57,306 bases of DNA from Lachnospiraceae bacterium (GCA_021205755.1 JAJPWX010000018.1:1-57306), one strand, 5' to 3'. Numbered from the stretch's first letter, positions 15,654 through 25,302 are shown. The notes: generated by a model not told the origin, from the sequence alone. Program-made: numbers and translations.

Positions 15654-16895
15654 ATGAAAGTATTTCGAAGGTTAATGATCAAATTTATTATTTTGGTGCT
15701 GGTGGTGGTGGTTTTTGGCGGATTTTCTTACCTGGTTCATTACTATCCGCAGAGTGTACCGGAATCAGCTTTGGAAGAATATCTGAGCCTTCTGGTTGCG
15801 AGCGATACGGAAAAGGCTTATGAACAGCTCGATCAGTCGGAAAATACTCAAATGACACTTGAGGAATATGAGACAGCTGTTTTATCGAAAAAATATGTGC
15901 TCTGTGATTCATATCAGGTAGAGGAAATCTCCAGCAGACAGGGAACGAACGGAGATTCCTACGTGGACTACCATGTCGAATTTCTGGATACGTCCGGAAC
16001 TGTACTGGTGGAGGAGGATTTTACGGTCAAAAAACAGGCTGAAGAGATTTTGGGTCTGATGCCGCAGTGGAAGGTACTTGCGAGTCATTGCATGGTGACG
16101 AATCTTCAGGTGACGGTTCCCGCAGGATCGACGGTATATCTGGATGGCGAGGAGGTTGGGACTTCCTGGCTTGTAGAGGAGGATGTAAGCGCATCGAAGG
16201 ACTGTTATGAGATTCCGAGCTTGCTGGCTGGTACCGTAAATGTGGTGATTCGTAATCCGATTTTGGAGTCTTTCGAGGCAACGCTGGAGACGGCGGATGG
16301 AGATGTGGATTACTGTGAACAGATGACACTCAGGGAGAGCGCGATGTCTGCCTGTGAGGAGCTTGCGGTTGTGGCTCTGAAGCAGATTTATAAGGCAGCC
16401 GTACTGGAAGGAGTGTCAGCAGAGGATACAGAAGACGCAGAACCTGATTCGGAAAGCACAGAAGATACAGATGCATTGGATGAATCAGGGAATACGGAAA
16501 AAATGGAAGACGAACTTGCAACATTATTCGCTTCCTGTCTTGATGATGTGATAGAGATTGTAGAGAATCAATCGGAGGAATTTTATCGGGAAGATACGGT
16601 CTCGCATCCGGAATTTAAGAGCGTTGGTATCTACGATTATGAAGCGGAGTTTGAGGAGCCTTCTTATAGCGACGAGGAAAGTGGTGCGATCACGACAGTC
16701 ATGACCTTTACTTATCGCTATATCGTGCGGAATACCGAGCGGGTTGAGACGGGAGAAATCTGGGCAGACGGTACGAATGCCTGGGAGTATCAGACCGTTC
16801 CGTATACGGGGAAAGCGACGGCTGAGTTTAGCCTGTCCTGGTATGACGAGGAATGGCATATTGACTCTGTGACACTCCCGGTGATTCCTGATTAG
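15654..16895 (+). CDS. Membrane-anchored ectodomain protein, NTF2-like and PEGA-like (TcaA-like layout)
   Basis: The 413-residue protein has an N-terminal helix at about 8-28 followed by an outside part. Residues about 35-135 look like an NTF2-like domain (ESALEEYLSLLVASDTEKAY). Residues about 150-215 resemble a PEGA-type stalk module (PAGSTVYLDGEEVG ... GTVNVVIRNP). An acidic linker (about 255-285) leads to a last domain (about 290-413) with strands such as ISSRQG-like and EIWADGTNAWEYQTV, probably a second NTF2 fold. The order recalls TcaA-type proteins but without their zinc ribbon; that comparison is from memory. GGAGG lies 6 bases before the ATG. It is the last of three ectodomain genes after the kinase and is followed by the CPBP gene after 13 bases. 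Confidence 0.75.
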   Translation: MKVFRRLMIKFIILVLVVVVFGGFSYLVHYYPQSVPESALEEYLSLLVASDTEKAYEQLDQSENTQMTLEEYETAVLSKKYVLCDSYQVEEISSRQGTNGDSYVDYHVEFLDTSGTVLVEEDFTVKKQAEEILGLMPQWKVLASHCMVTNLQVTVPAGSTVYLDGEEVGTSWLVEEDVSASKDCYEIPSLLAGTVNVVIRNPILESFEATLETADGDVDYCEQMTLRESAMSACEELAVVALKQIYKAAVLEGVSAEDTEDAEPDSESTEDTDALDESGNTEKMEDELATLFASCLDDVIEIVENQSEEFYREDTVSHPEFKSVGIYDYEAEFEEPSYSDEESGAITTVMTFTYRYIVRNTERVETGEIWADGTNAWEYQTVPYTGKATAEFSLSWYDEEWHIDSVTLPVIPD

Positions 16896-16908
16896 AATGG
16901 AGAATGTC

Positions 16909-17580
16909 ATGAACTGGGTATTTTATGTTCTTTTACCTGTACTCATTCATCTGATTCTTTCAGAAGGAGTTACTGTTTTGACAGGCAATCTTCTTGACAG
17001 CGCGGCTTGTACCGCGCTGTCTGCTGTTTTGGTTCTGCCTGTGGCTATCTATATGTATCGGCGGGACACTGTCTCACGTTCGATTGATAATTCTGGCGGC
17101 GCAACGAACCGAAAACTGCAGGATGAGGATGGAGTTTTCCAGCATAAGACGAGGAGAAAAATGCAGCGTCTGGGATGCTATATGGTGTATTTCCTAAGCG
17201 GCGGATTGCTGAACCTGCTCTGGAGCGGCATTCTCTATGGCATGGGGATTTCCTCCGCTTTTTCCAATCAGACGCAGGAAGCTTTGCTTAGCAGCCAGAT
17301 GGCGATGCAGCTTTTGGGTCCTGGTTTCCTGGTTCCGATCGCAGAGGAACTGATTTTTCGGGGATTGGTTTATAAAAGAATGAAGACAAGGCTGAGCGTA
17401 GGTCAGGCCGTTTTTTTTTCAGCGCTGCTTTTTGCGCTTTATCACGGAAATCCGATCCAGATGATCTACGCGTTTCCGATGGCTCTGCTTCTTGCCCTGC
17501 TCTATGATCGGGACGGCAGTCTGGCAGTTCCGATCCTGTTTCATATGGGAGCGAATCTGACTGCAATCTTTTTTTCATGA
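16909..17580 (+). CDS. CPBP family intramembrane glutamic protease
   Basis: This multi-helix membrane protein (223 residues) carries the Abi/CPBP signature of intramembrane proteases related to CAAX prenyl endopeptidase Rce1: EELIFRG with the paired Glu and the following Arg, then FALYHGNP with its His, then LFHMGANL with His and Asn. In bacteria such enzymes cleave membrane anchors or act in bacteriocin self-protection; the substrate is unknown. The ATG at 16909 is chosen because GGAG sits 6 bases upstream; the in-frame ATG at 16897 overlaps that site. It starts 13 bases after the NTF2-like ectodomain gene, so it probably belongs to the kinase cluster and could process one of those single-helix proteins. 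Confidence 0.88.
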   Translation: MNWVFYVLLPVLIHLILSEGVTVLTGNLLDSAACTALSAVLVLPVAIYMYRRDTVSRSIDNSGGATNRKLQDEDGVFQHKTRRKMQRLGCYMVYFLSGGLLNLLWSGILYGMGISSAFSNQTQEALLSSQMAMQLLGPGFLVPIAEELIFRGLVYKRMKTRLSVGQAVFFSALLFALYHGNPIQMIYAFPMALLLALLYDRDGSLAVPILFHMGANLTAIFFS

Positions 17581-17626
17581 CATTTGAAAAAACAGCTTTT
17601 ATAAGAACGTAAATTTATACAGGAAT

Positions 17627-17643
17627 TGTTCCAAAATGGAACA
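17627..17643. promoter_or_regulatory. Palindrome upstream of gltB
   Basis: TGTTCC-AAAAT-GGAACA is a perfect 6-bp inverted repeat with a 5-base centre, about 90 bases upstream of the gltB promoter. It has the form of an operator; the regulator is unknown. Confidence 0.45.
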
Positions 17644-17732
17644 CGATAAAGCAGATATCGAATAAAATTCTGATAATAGCGTAAAAATAATGGAAAAATC
17701 GAATTATCTGAAAACTGTTGAAAAAATAGTAC

Positions 17733-17761
17733 TTTACAGATGTGAAAAACAGGTGTATGAT
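17733..17761 (+). promoter_or_regulatory. gltBD promoter
   Basis: TTTACA (17733-17738) and TATGAT (17756-17761) have a 17-base spacer. The roughly 125-base leader to gltB shows no clear riboswitch. The gap 17581-17887 otherwise holds only the palindrome at 17627. Confidence 0.65.
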
Positions 17762-17887
17762 ACTAAAAGCAAATGCGGAACACCTGCAGGATATTCTGAT
17801 TTGACGACGCTATAAGCGGTCGGCTGGGCGATTCGCATTTTGAGAGCATTACAAAATACGAGGAGGAAAATTGAGGAGGGATTTCGG

Positions 17888-20800
17888 ATGGATTCCAGGA
17901 TACATTCTGAATCTGTCTGTAGGGAACCCGGATTGTACCGGCCCGAGTTTGAGCATGATAACTGCGGGATCGGCGCGATCGTAAATATTAAGGGAATTAA
18001 GACCCATCAGACAGTGGCGGACGCGCTTAGTATTGTAGAAAATCTTGAACACAGAGCAGGCAAAGATGCCGAGGGAAAAACGGGTGATGGCGTAGGAATT
18101 ATGCTTCAGATTTCGCATAAATTCTTCTCCAAAGCTTGTTCCGACCTTGGCATTTTTTTAGGCGGAGAGAGAGATTATGGTATCGGTATGTTTTTCTTCC
18201 CGCAGGATGATCTTCAGCGCAATCAGGCGAAGAAGATGTTCGAGAGCATTGTTAAGAAAGAAGGATTAAAATTCCTCGGCTGGAGGAAGGTGCCGACTGT
18301 GCCAGAGGTTCTGGGACATAAGGCGCTGGAGAAGATGCCTTACATCGAGCAGGGCTTTGTAGAGCGGCCGAAGGATGTCAATAAGGGACTCGATTTTGAC
18401 CGCCGGCTCTATATTGTCCGCCGGATTTTTGAACAGTCCAATGAGACAACCTATGTGGTGTCATTTTCCAGCAGGACGATTATCTATAAAGGTATGTTCC
18501 TGGTGGGACAGCTGCGTACCTTCTTTAAGGACTTACAGAGCGAGGATTACGAGTCCGCACTGGCGATCGTACATTCCCGTTTCAGTACGAATACGAATCC
18601 GAGCTGGGAGCGTGCGCACCCGTACCGCCTGATGGTACATAACGGCGAGATCAATACGATCCGCGGCAATGCGGATAAGATGCTCGCACGTGAGGAGACC
18701 ATGTCCTCCAAATATATGGAAGAGGATATGCACAAGGTGCTGCCGGTGATCAACGCGAAAGGTTCCGACTCCGCGATGCTGGATAACACGCTGGAGTTCC
18801 TGACCATGAACGGCATGGATCTGCCGCTGGCCGTCATGATCACCATTCCGGAGCCGTGGGCGAACAATGCGGTGATGACGCAGAAAAAGAAGGATTTCTA
18901 CCATTATTATGCGACGATGATGGAGCCGTGGGACGGCCCAGCGTCAATCCTGTTTTCCGATGGCGATATCATGGGTGCTGTGCTTGACCGTAATGGTCTG
19001 CGCCCGTCCCGCTATTACGTGACGTCGGACGGCTATGTGATCCTTTCCTCTGAGGTTGGCGTACTGGATATTCCGCCGGAAAAGATCGTGCAGAAGGAGC
19101 GCCTGCATCCGGGTAAGATGCTGCTGGTCGATATGGTGGAAGGCCGCCTTGTGGACGATGAGGAATTAAAGAGCCGCTATGCGAACCGGCAGCCGTATGG
19201 AGAATGGCTGGATCGTTATCTGGTGGCATTAAAGGATCTGAAGATACCGAACAAAAAGGTGGAGACGTATTCCGACGAGATGCGGATGCGCCTGATGAAA
19301 GCCTTTGGCTACAGCTATGAGGAGTACCGCACTTCGATCAAAAATATGGCTGAGACGGGCGGTGAGGGTATCAGCGCCATGGGTATTGATACGCCGCTGG
19401 CTGTTCTTTCGAGCAAGCATCAGCCGCTGTTTAACTACTTTAAGCAGCTGTTTGCGCAGGTAACAAACCCGCCAATTGACGCGATCCGTGAGAAGGTCGT
19501 GACGTCCAAGACGGTCTATGTCGGCGTGGAAGGCAACCTGCTGGAGGAGCATCCGGAGAATTGCCAGGTGCTGCAGATTCAGAATCCGATTCTGTCCAAT
19601 ACGGACATGATGAAGATCAAAAATATGAAAGTCCCTGGTTTTAAGGTGGCAGTCGTTTCGATTACCTATTATAAAAATACCGGGCTGGAGAAGGCAATCG
19701 ACCATCTCTATCTGGAAGTAGACCGTGCGTTCCGCGATGGAGCGAATATCCTGGTACTGAGCGATAAAGGCGTAGATGAATTCCGTGTGCCGATCCCGTC
19801 ACTGCTGGCGACTTCGGCGGTGAACCGCTATCTGGTCAGCACCAAGCGTAAGACCTCGATCGCTGTGATTCTGGAGACCGGCGAGCCAAGAGAAGTGCAT
19901 CACTTCGCAACACTGCTCGGCTATGGCGCGAGTGCAATTAACCCGTACCTTGCCCTGGACACGATTCATCAGCTGATTGACACCAATATGCTGGAAAAAG
20001 ACTATTACGCGGCAGTAGAAGATTATACGAATGCGATTATCAACGGTATTGTAAAGATTGCTTCCAAGATGGGAATTTCCACTATCCAGTCCTATCAGGG
20101 TTCGCAGATTTTTGAGGCGATTGGCATCAGCGAGGAAGTGATTGACAAATACTTTACCAATACCGTGAGCCGTATCGGCGGCATTACGCTGAAGGATATT
20201 GAAGACGATATTGATTACCGTCATTCAAAGGCGTTTGACCCGTTAGGACTGAAGGAAGACCTGACACTGGACAGCATGGGCTGGCACAAATCGAGAAGCG
20301 GCGGGGAGCATCACCGCTACAACCCGTGCACCATCCATTTGCTGCAGGAGTCGACCCGTACCGGCAATTATCAGATGTTTAAGGAATTTACCGATCTGGT
20401 CAACCAGGAGGAATCCGGCTGCATCCGCAATACAATGGATTTCATTTATCCGGAGAAAGGGGTACCGATTGATGAGGTCGAGAGTGTTGATTCGATTGTG
20501 ACCCGCTTTAAGACCGGCGCGATGTCTTACGGCTCGATTTCACAGGAGGCGCATGAGACGCTGGCGATTGCCATGAATATGCTTCATGGCAAATCCAACA
20601 CCGGTGAGGGCGGCGAAAGTCTGGACCGCCTGGTGATCGGACCAGACGGAAAGAACCGCTGCTCGGCGATCAAGCAGGTCGCTTCCGGCCGTTTTGGTGT
20701 GACAAGCCGCTATCTGGTCAGCGCAAAGGAAATCCAGATCAAGATGGCGCAGGGCGCGAAGCCGGGTGAGGGCGGTCATCTTCCGGGAAAGAAGGTCTAT

Positions 20801-22453
20801 CCGTGGATTGCCAAGACCAGGCATTCGACTCCGGGCGTCAGCCTGATTTCTCCGCCGCCTCACCATGATATTTATTCGATTGAGGATTTGGCGCAGCTGA
20901 TTTACGATCTGAAAAATGCCAACAACCAGGCGGATATTTCCGTGAAGCTGGTTTCAGAGGCTGGTGTTGGTACGGTCGCGGCCGGCGTGGCAAAGGCAGG
21001 CGCGCAGGTCATTCTGATTTCCGGCTATGACGGAGGCACCGGTGCGGCGCCGCGCAGCTCCATCCATCACGCGGGACTTCCGTGGGAGCTGGGCCTGGCG
21101 GAGACCCACCAGACCCTGCTGATGAACGGTTTGAGAAATAAGGTTCGTATTGAAACCGACGGCAAGCTGATGAGCGGCCGTGATGTGGCGATGGCGATTC
21201 TGCTCGGCGCGGAGGAATTCGGCTTCGCGACCGGACCGCTGGTATCGATGGGCTGCGTGATGATGCGTGTCTGCAACCTGGACACCTGTCCGGTCGGTGT
21301 GGCGACCCAGAATCCGGAGCTGCGCAAGCGTTTCCGCGGCAAGCCGGAATATGTTGTGAACTTCATGCGCTTTATCGCGCAGGATCTGCGGGAATATATG
21401 GCGAAGCTGGGCTTCCGCACCATAGACGAGATGGTTGGCAGAAGCGACCTGCTCAAGAAGAAGGACAACTGCGCAAATCCGCGCGCAGACCGCATTGACC
21501 TGAGCAATATTCTGAATAACCCCTATGCGGGCGGCGGCCAGAAGGTGACCTTCGATCCGGAACAGGTTTTTGACTTTAAGCTGAATCAGACCAAGGACGA
21601 GACGGTGCTGATGGCGAAGCTTGGCAGTGCGCTGGAGCAGGGGCAGAAGCGGAGCGTGGAGCTGGATGTCTCCAACGTGGACCGCGCGTTCGGTACGATT
21701 TTCGGTTCTGAGATTACCCGCCGGTATCCGGAGGGCCTCGATGAGGACACTTATACCATCAAATGCCACGGCGCGGGCGGACAGAGCTTTGGCGCGTTTA
21801 TCCCGAAGGGCCTGACCCTTGAGCTGGTTGGCGACAGCAACGATTACTTTGGAAAAGGACTTTCCGGCGGCAAGCTGATCGTCTATCCGCCGGCGGGCGT
21901 GCCGTTCAAAGAGGATGAAAACATCATCATCGGCAATGTGGCGCTCTACGGTGCGACTAGCGGCAGCGCTTATATCAACGGCGTTGCGGGCGAGCGTTTC
22001 TGCGTGCGTAACTCGGGTGCGGTCACTGTTGTCGAGGGCGTGGGCGACCACGGTTGCGAGTATATGACCGGCGGCCGGGCGGTAATCCTCGGCAGCGTAG
22101 GCAAAAACTTCGCGGCTGGTATGAGCGGCGGTATTGCCTACGTGCTGGATGAGAACAACGATCTCTACACCAAAGTAAATAAAAACATGGTATCCATCGA
22201 GCTGATTACATCCAAATACGATGTGCAGGAGCTCAAGGAGATCATCAATGACCATGTGAAATACACGAACTCTAAGAAGGGCAAGCAGATTCTGGATGAT
22301 TTCGGCACCTATCTTCCGAAATTCAAAAAGATCATCCCGCATGAGTTCAAGCAGATGCAGATGGCGATTGTACAGATGGAGGAGAAGGGCTTAAGCAGCG
22401 AACAGGCGCAGATTGAGGCTTTCTATGCCATCACAGAAGGACAGGATGAGTAA
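17888..22453 (+). CDS. gltB: Glutamate synthase (NADPH) large subunit
   Basis: GltB makes glutamate from 2-oxoglutarate and the amide nitrogen of glutamine. The 1,521-residue product has all parts: a short propeptide ending before the catalytic Cys in DNCGIGAI (class II glutamine amidotransferase), the central domain, the FMN-binding synthase barrel, the 3Fe-4S cluster segment with CNLDTCPVGVAT, and the C-terminal beta-helix domain with GGAGG-like repeats (GAGGQSFGAF, YINGVAGERF, GDHGCEYMTGG). The ATG at 17888 is chosen because GAGGAGGG lies 7 bases before it; an earlier in-frame ATG at 17840 has no such site. gltD follows after 14 bases. Confidence 0.97.
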   Translation: MDSRIHSESVCREPGLYRPEFEHDNCGIGAIVNIKGIKTHQTVADALSIVENLEHRAGKDAEGKTGDGVGIMLQISHKFFSKACSDLGIFLGGERDYGIGMFFFPQDDLQRNQAKKMFESIVKKEGLKFLGWRKVPTVPEVLGHKALEKMPYIEQGFVERPKDVNKGLDFDRRLYIVRRIFEQSNETTYVVSFSSRTIIYKGMFLVGQLRTFFKDLQSEDYESALAIVHSRFSTNTNPSWERAHPYRLMVHNGEINTIRGNADKMLAREETMSSKYMEEDMHKVLPVINAKGSDSAMLDNTLEFLTMNGMDLPLAVMITIPEPWANNAVMTQKKKDFYHYYATMMEPWDGPASILFSDGDIMGAVLDRNGLRPSRYYVTSDGYVILSSEVGVLDIPPEKIVQKERLHPGKMLLVDMVEGRLVDDEELKSRYANRQPYGEWLDRYLVALKDLKIPNKKVETYSDEMRMRLMKAFGYSYEEYRTSIKNMAETGGEGISAMGIDTPLAVLSSKHQPLFNYFKQLFAQVTNPPIDAIREKVVTSKTVYVGVEGNLLEEHPENCQVLQIQNPILSNTDMMKIKNMKVPGFKVAVVSITYYKNTGLEKAIDHLYLEVDRAFRDGANILVLSDKGVDEFRVPIPSLLATSAVNRYLVSTKRKTSIAVILETGEPREVHHFATLLGYGASAINPYLALDTIHQLIDTNMLEKDYYAAVEDYTNAIINGIVKIASKMGISTIQSYQGSQIFEAIGISEEVIDKYFTNTVSRIGGITLKDIEDDIDYRHSKAFDPLGLKEDLTLDSMGWHKSRSGGEHHRYNPCTIHLLQESTRTGNYQMFKEFTDLVNQEESGCIRNTMDFIYPEKGVPIDEVESVDSIVTRFKTGAMSYGSISQEAHETLAIAMNMLHGKSNTGEGGESLDRLVIGPDGKNRCSAIKQVASGRFGVTSRYLVSAKEIQIKMAQGAKPGEGGHLPGKKVYPWIAKTRHSTPGVSLISPPPHHDIYSIEDLAQLIYDLKNANNQADISVKLVSEAGVGTVAAGVAKAGAQVILISGYDGGTGAAPRSSIHHAGLPWELGLAETHQTLLMNGLRNKVRIETDGKLMSGRDVAMAILLGAEEFGFATGPLVSMGCVMMRVCNLDTCPVGVATQNPELRKRFRGKPEYVVNFMRFIAQDLREYMAKLGFRTIDEMVGRSDLLKKKDNCANPRADRIDLSNILNNPYAGGGQKVTFDPEQVFDFKLNQTKDETVLMAKLGSALEQGQKRSVELDVSNVDRAFGTIFGSEITRRYPEGLDEDTYTIKCHGAGGQSFGAFIPKGLTLELVGDSNDYFGKGLSGGKLIVYPPAGVPFKEDENIIIGNVALYGATSGSAYINGVAGERFCVRNSGAVTVVEGVGDHGCEYMTGGRAVILGSVGKNFAAGMSGGIAYVLDENNDLYTKVNKNMVSIELITSKYDVQELKEIINDHVKYTNSKKGKQILDDFGTYLPKFKKIIPHEFKQMQMAIVQMEEKGLSSEQAQIEAFYAITEGQDE

Positions 22454-22467
22454 AGGGGGCGCGAATC

Positions 22468-23952
22468 GTGGGAAAACCAACTGGATTTATGGAGTATAAA
22501 AGGGAAAATGACACAGAAACCGCGCCAAAGGAGCGCATTCTGAATTTTAATGAATTTCACACCCCGCTGCCGCTGGAAAAGCAGAGGCAGCAGGGGGCGC
22601 GATGCATGGCATGCGGCGTACCGTTCTGCCAGGCGGGCATGATGATCGGCGGCATGGCCTCCGGCTGCCCGCTGAACAACCTCGTGCCGGAGTGGAACGA
22701 TCTGGTGTATCACGGCAGTTGGGAGGAGGCGTACGACCGTCTGACCAAGACCAACTGCTTCCCGGAGTTCACCTCCCGGGTATGTCCGGCACTCTGCGAG
22801 GCGGCCTGTACCTGCAACTTGGATACCGAACCGGTGGCGTCAAAGGCGAACGAGCGCGCGATTATTGAGAACGCATTCGCGACCGGCCTGGTAAAGCCAA
22901 ATCCGCCGGAAGTGCGTACCGGAAAGAAGGTAGCGGTCATCGGCAGCGGCCCGTCCGGATTGGCGACGGCGATGCAGCTGAATAAGCGCGGTCATCTGGT
23001 GACGGTTTATGAACGTAATGACCGGATTGGCGGCCTGCTGCGCTACGGCATCCCGAATATGAAGCTGGATAAATCCGTGATCGATCGCCGGATTGCCCTG
23101 ATGGAAGCAGAAGGGATTACTTTTGTGACCAACGCAAACGTTGGGGAAAATGTCAGTGCAGAGGAACTGCAGAAAGAATACGACGCGATTGTGCTCTGCT
23201 GCGGCGCTTCCAACCCGCGTGATATCAGTGCGCCGGGGCGCGAGGCAAAGGGAATTTACTTTGCGGTTGATTTCCTGAAAGCGACGACAAAGAGCCTGCT
23301 GGATTCCAACTTTGCGGACAAAAAATATATTTCGGCAAAGGGCAAGCACGTGATTGTCATCGGCGGCGGCGATACCGGAAACGACTGTGTCGGCACTTCG
23401 ATTCGTTTGGGCGCAGCGTCTGTGACACAGCTGGAAATGATGCCGAAGCTGCCGGATACCCGCGCGGCGAACAACCCGTGGCCGGTATGGCCGCGCGTTT
23501 GCAAGACTGATTATGGCCAGCAGGAGGCGATTGCCGTATATGGTCATGATCCGCGGATCTACACGACGACGGTCAAGGAATTCATCATGAACAAAAAAGG
23601 CGAGCTTGCGAAAGCCGTGCTTGTCAGCCTGGAGAGCAAAAAGGATGAAAAGACCGGGCGCATGATGATGGTGCCGATTGAGGGCAGTGAAAAGACCGTG
23701 AAAGCGGATCTGGTGCTGATCGCGGCTGGCTTCTTAGGGGCGCAGAAATATGTCACCGACGCCTTTAAGGTCGACCTGAATCCGCGCACGAATGTAGCGA
23801 CCGCTCCGGGCAAATACGCATCCAGCGTGCCGAAAGTCTTCACGGCGGGCGATATGCACCGCGGCCAGTCTCTGGTTGTGTGGGCGATCCGCGAGGGGCG
23901 CGAGGCAGCGAAGGAAGTAGATCAGTATCTGATGGGTTATACGAATCTGTAA
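22468..23952 (+). CDS. gltD: Glutamate synthase (NADPH) small subunit
   Basis: GltD passes electrons from NADPH through FAD and iron-sulfur clusters to GltB. The 494-residue product has the N-terminal cysteine-rich cluster domain (CMACGVPFCQ, GCPLNN, CPALCEAACTCNLD), the FAD site GSGPSGLAT, the NADPH site GGGDTGNDC, and the C-terminal GDMHRGQSLVVWAI segment. It starts with GTG behind AAAGGGGG, 14 bases after gltB, and a terminator follows, so gltB-gltD form a two-gene operon. Confidence 0.97.
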   Translation: MGKPTGFMEYKRENDTETAPKERILNFNEFHTPLPLEKQRQQGARCMACGVPFCQAGMMIGGMASGCPLNNLVPEWNDLVYHGSWEEAYDRLTKTNCFPEFTSRVCPALCEAACTCNLDTEPVASKANERAIIENAFATGLVKPNPPEVRTGKKVAVIGSGPSGLATAMQLNKRGHLVTVYERNDRIGGLLRYGIPNMKLDKSVIDRRIALMEAEGITFVTNANVGENVSAEELQKEYDAIVLCCGASNPRDISAPGREAKGIYFAVDFLKATTKSLLDSNFADKKYISAKGKHVIVIGGGDTGNDCVGTSIRLGAASVTQLEMMPKLPDTRAANNPWPVWPRVCKTDYGQQEAIAVYGHDPRIYTTTVKEFIMNKKGELAKAVLVSLESKKDEKTGRMMMVPIEGSEKTVKADLVLIAAGFLGAQKYVTDAFKVDLNPRTNVATAPGKYASSVPKVFTAGDMHRGQSLVVWAIREGREAAKEVDQYLMGYTNL

Positions 23953-23979
23953 AATAGAAACGGAAGAGTAAGTATAGGA

Positions 23980-24005
23980 AGAACGGCGGAAACGCCGTTC
24001 TTTTT
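23980..24005 (+). terminator. gltBD terminator
   Basis: GAACGGCG (23981-23988) and CGCCGTTC (23993-24000) form a perfect stem with a GAAA tetraloop, followed by five T. Confidence 0.93.
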
Positions 24006-24042
24006 ACATATTATGAAGAATTCTCGGCAAACTAATCTCAGC

Positions 24043-24060
24043 TTATAGTGAATGACAAAA
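24043..24060 (+). repeat. Copy of one arm of the inverted repeat found after gpr
   Basis: The 17 bases from 24043 (TTATAGTGAATGACAAA) are identical to the reverse complement of the right arm of the inverted repeat at 25215-25253. They lie in the gpr leader, and TGAATG (24049) could be part of a sporulation-type -35; the -10 (CATCGTT) is a poor match. Confidence 0.7.
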
Positions 24061-24105
24061 TAAAATGACCTACATCGTTTACTAATTACAAAGGAGAGAA
24101 CGATT

Positions 24106-25134
24106 ATGCTGGGAAAATTTCAGATACGGACCGATCTGGCGCTGGAGGCGCGGGAGAGCTATGAGGATCTGGCAACGCCCCCTCATCTGCGTTCAGCGGC
24201 AGACCGCGCGGCGTTTGGCGAATGCGCAAAGCAAATGAATGACACGGACGAACGGATACGTGGCGTGAAGGTAAAAGAAGATGTGGATGAGGCGCGGGAA
24301 ATCTATACGACGACCGTGACAATCGAAACAGAGAACGGAGCGAAAGCAATGGGAAAGCCGGTCGGAACTTATATCACAATCGAAGCGCCAAATATGTCGG
24401 CACCGGATGAGGACTACCATAGAGAGATATCAGAAGTGCTGGCGAAACACCTGGATCATCTGATGAATGGAAGAAAGGATTCTGTGCTGGTGGTCGGACT
24501 TGGTAATCGTGAGGTAACGCCGGATGCGTTAGGGCCAGATGTGGTAAATAATCTCCGCATCACGCGGCATATGATAAAGGAGTATGGGCAGATGCCCAAA
24601 GAGATGGAGACAGCCGGTGAGATCAGCGCCATTGTACCTGGGGTCATGGCACAGACCGGCATGGAGACGCTGGAAATTATCCGCGGGGTAGTCGAAGAGA
24701 CCAGGCCCGGACTGGTGATCGCGATTGACGCGCTTGCCGCGCGCAGCACCAAGCGCCTGAACCGAACCATTCAGGTGACCGATACCGGCATCAATCCGGG
24801 TTCCGGCGTTGGCAATCACCGGGACGCGATTAATGAGGAGACACTTGGGGTACCTGTCATCGCGGTAGGGGTGCCGACGGTTGTAGATGCGGCAACCATC
24901 GTGAACGATACGATGGAAGAGCTGATTGCCGAGATGGACCGCTCAGAACAGATGCAGATGCTCGGCGGTACGCTTGGCACACTCAGCCATGCCGAGAAAC
25001 AGGAAATGATTCATGAACTGATTTCCCCATATCTCAATACCATGTTCGTGACGCCGAAGGATATCGATGAGACGGTAAAATATTTAAGTTATACGATTTC
25101 TGAGGCATTGAATCTTTCATTCACGGCGGGATGA
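24106..25134 (+). CDS. gpr: GPR endopeptidase (spore germination protease)
   Basis: GPR degrades small acid-soluble DNA-protecting proteins when spores germinate. The 342-residue product is full length and has the family start (LGKFQIRTDLALEARE), with the short propeptide normally removed by self-cleavage, and conserved blocks GLGNREVTPDALGP, AIVPGVMAQTGMET and DTGINPGSGVGNHR. It starts at ATG 24106 after AAAGGAGAG. Expression should be forespore-specific, but I cannot confirm a sigma-F or sigma-G promoter. Related arms of one repeat lie on both sides of the gene. Confidence 0.95.
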   Translation: MLGKFQIRTDLALEARESYEDLATPPHLRSAADRAAFGECAKQMNDTDERIRGVKVKEDVDEAREIYTTTVTIETENGAKAMGKPVGTYITIEAPNMSAPDEDYHREISEVLAKHLDHLMNGRKDSVLVVGLGNREVTPDALGPDVVNNLRITRHMIKEYGQMPKEMETAGEISAIVPGVMAQTGMETLEIIRGVVEETRPGLVIAIDALAARSTKRLNRTIQVTDTGINPGSGVGNHRDAINEETLGVPVIAVGVPTVVDAATIVNDTMEELIAEMDRSEQMQMLGGTLGTLSHAEKQEMIHELISPYLNTMFVTPKDIDETVKYLSYTISEALNLSFTAG

Positions 25135-25214
25135 ACTTATCCGTACGGATTTTCCGAAACTGTATTTGTTAAAAGAGAATAAGCTCTGGCTGGATTTGTG
25201 TGCTTACAATCTGT

Positions 25215-25253
25215 TTTATAGTGAACGACAAATTTTTTGTCATTCACTATAAA
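25215..25253. repeat. 18-bp inverted repeat downstream of gpr
   Basis: The arms 25215-25232 and 25236-25253 are reverse complements with a single mismatch and a TTT centre, ending in T- and A-rich edges. It could act as a terminator in both directions or be a minimal mobile or operator element. The rest of 25135-25302 shows nothing else. Confidence 0.85.
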
Positions 25254-25302
25254 TGATGCGCAAAAGAGAATAACGAAAATTTTAAAACAAGGTTATTCGC
25301 TC

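Noticed and set aside
17840-17887. Longer gltB start at 17840
   Set aside because: It lacks a ribosome site, while GAGGAGGG is well placed before 17888, giving a propeptide of normal length.
20954-22342. Long minus-strand open frame (462 codons) opposite gltB
   Set aside because: It mirrors the codon bias of gltB, which is clearly coding on the + strand, and its protein has no recognisable domain.
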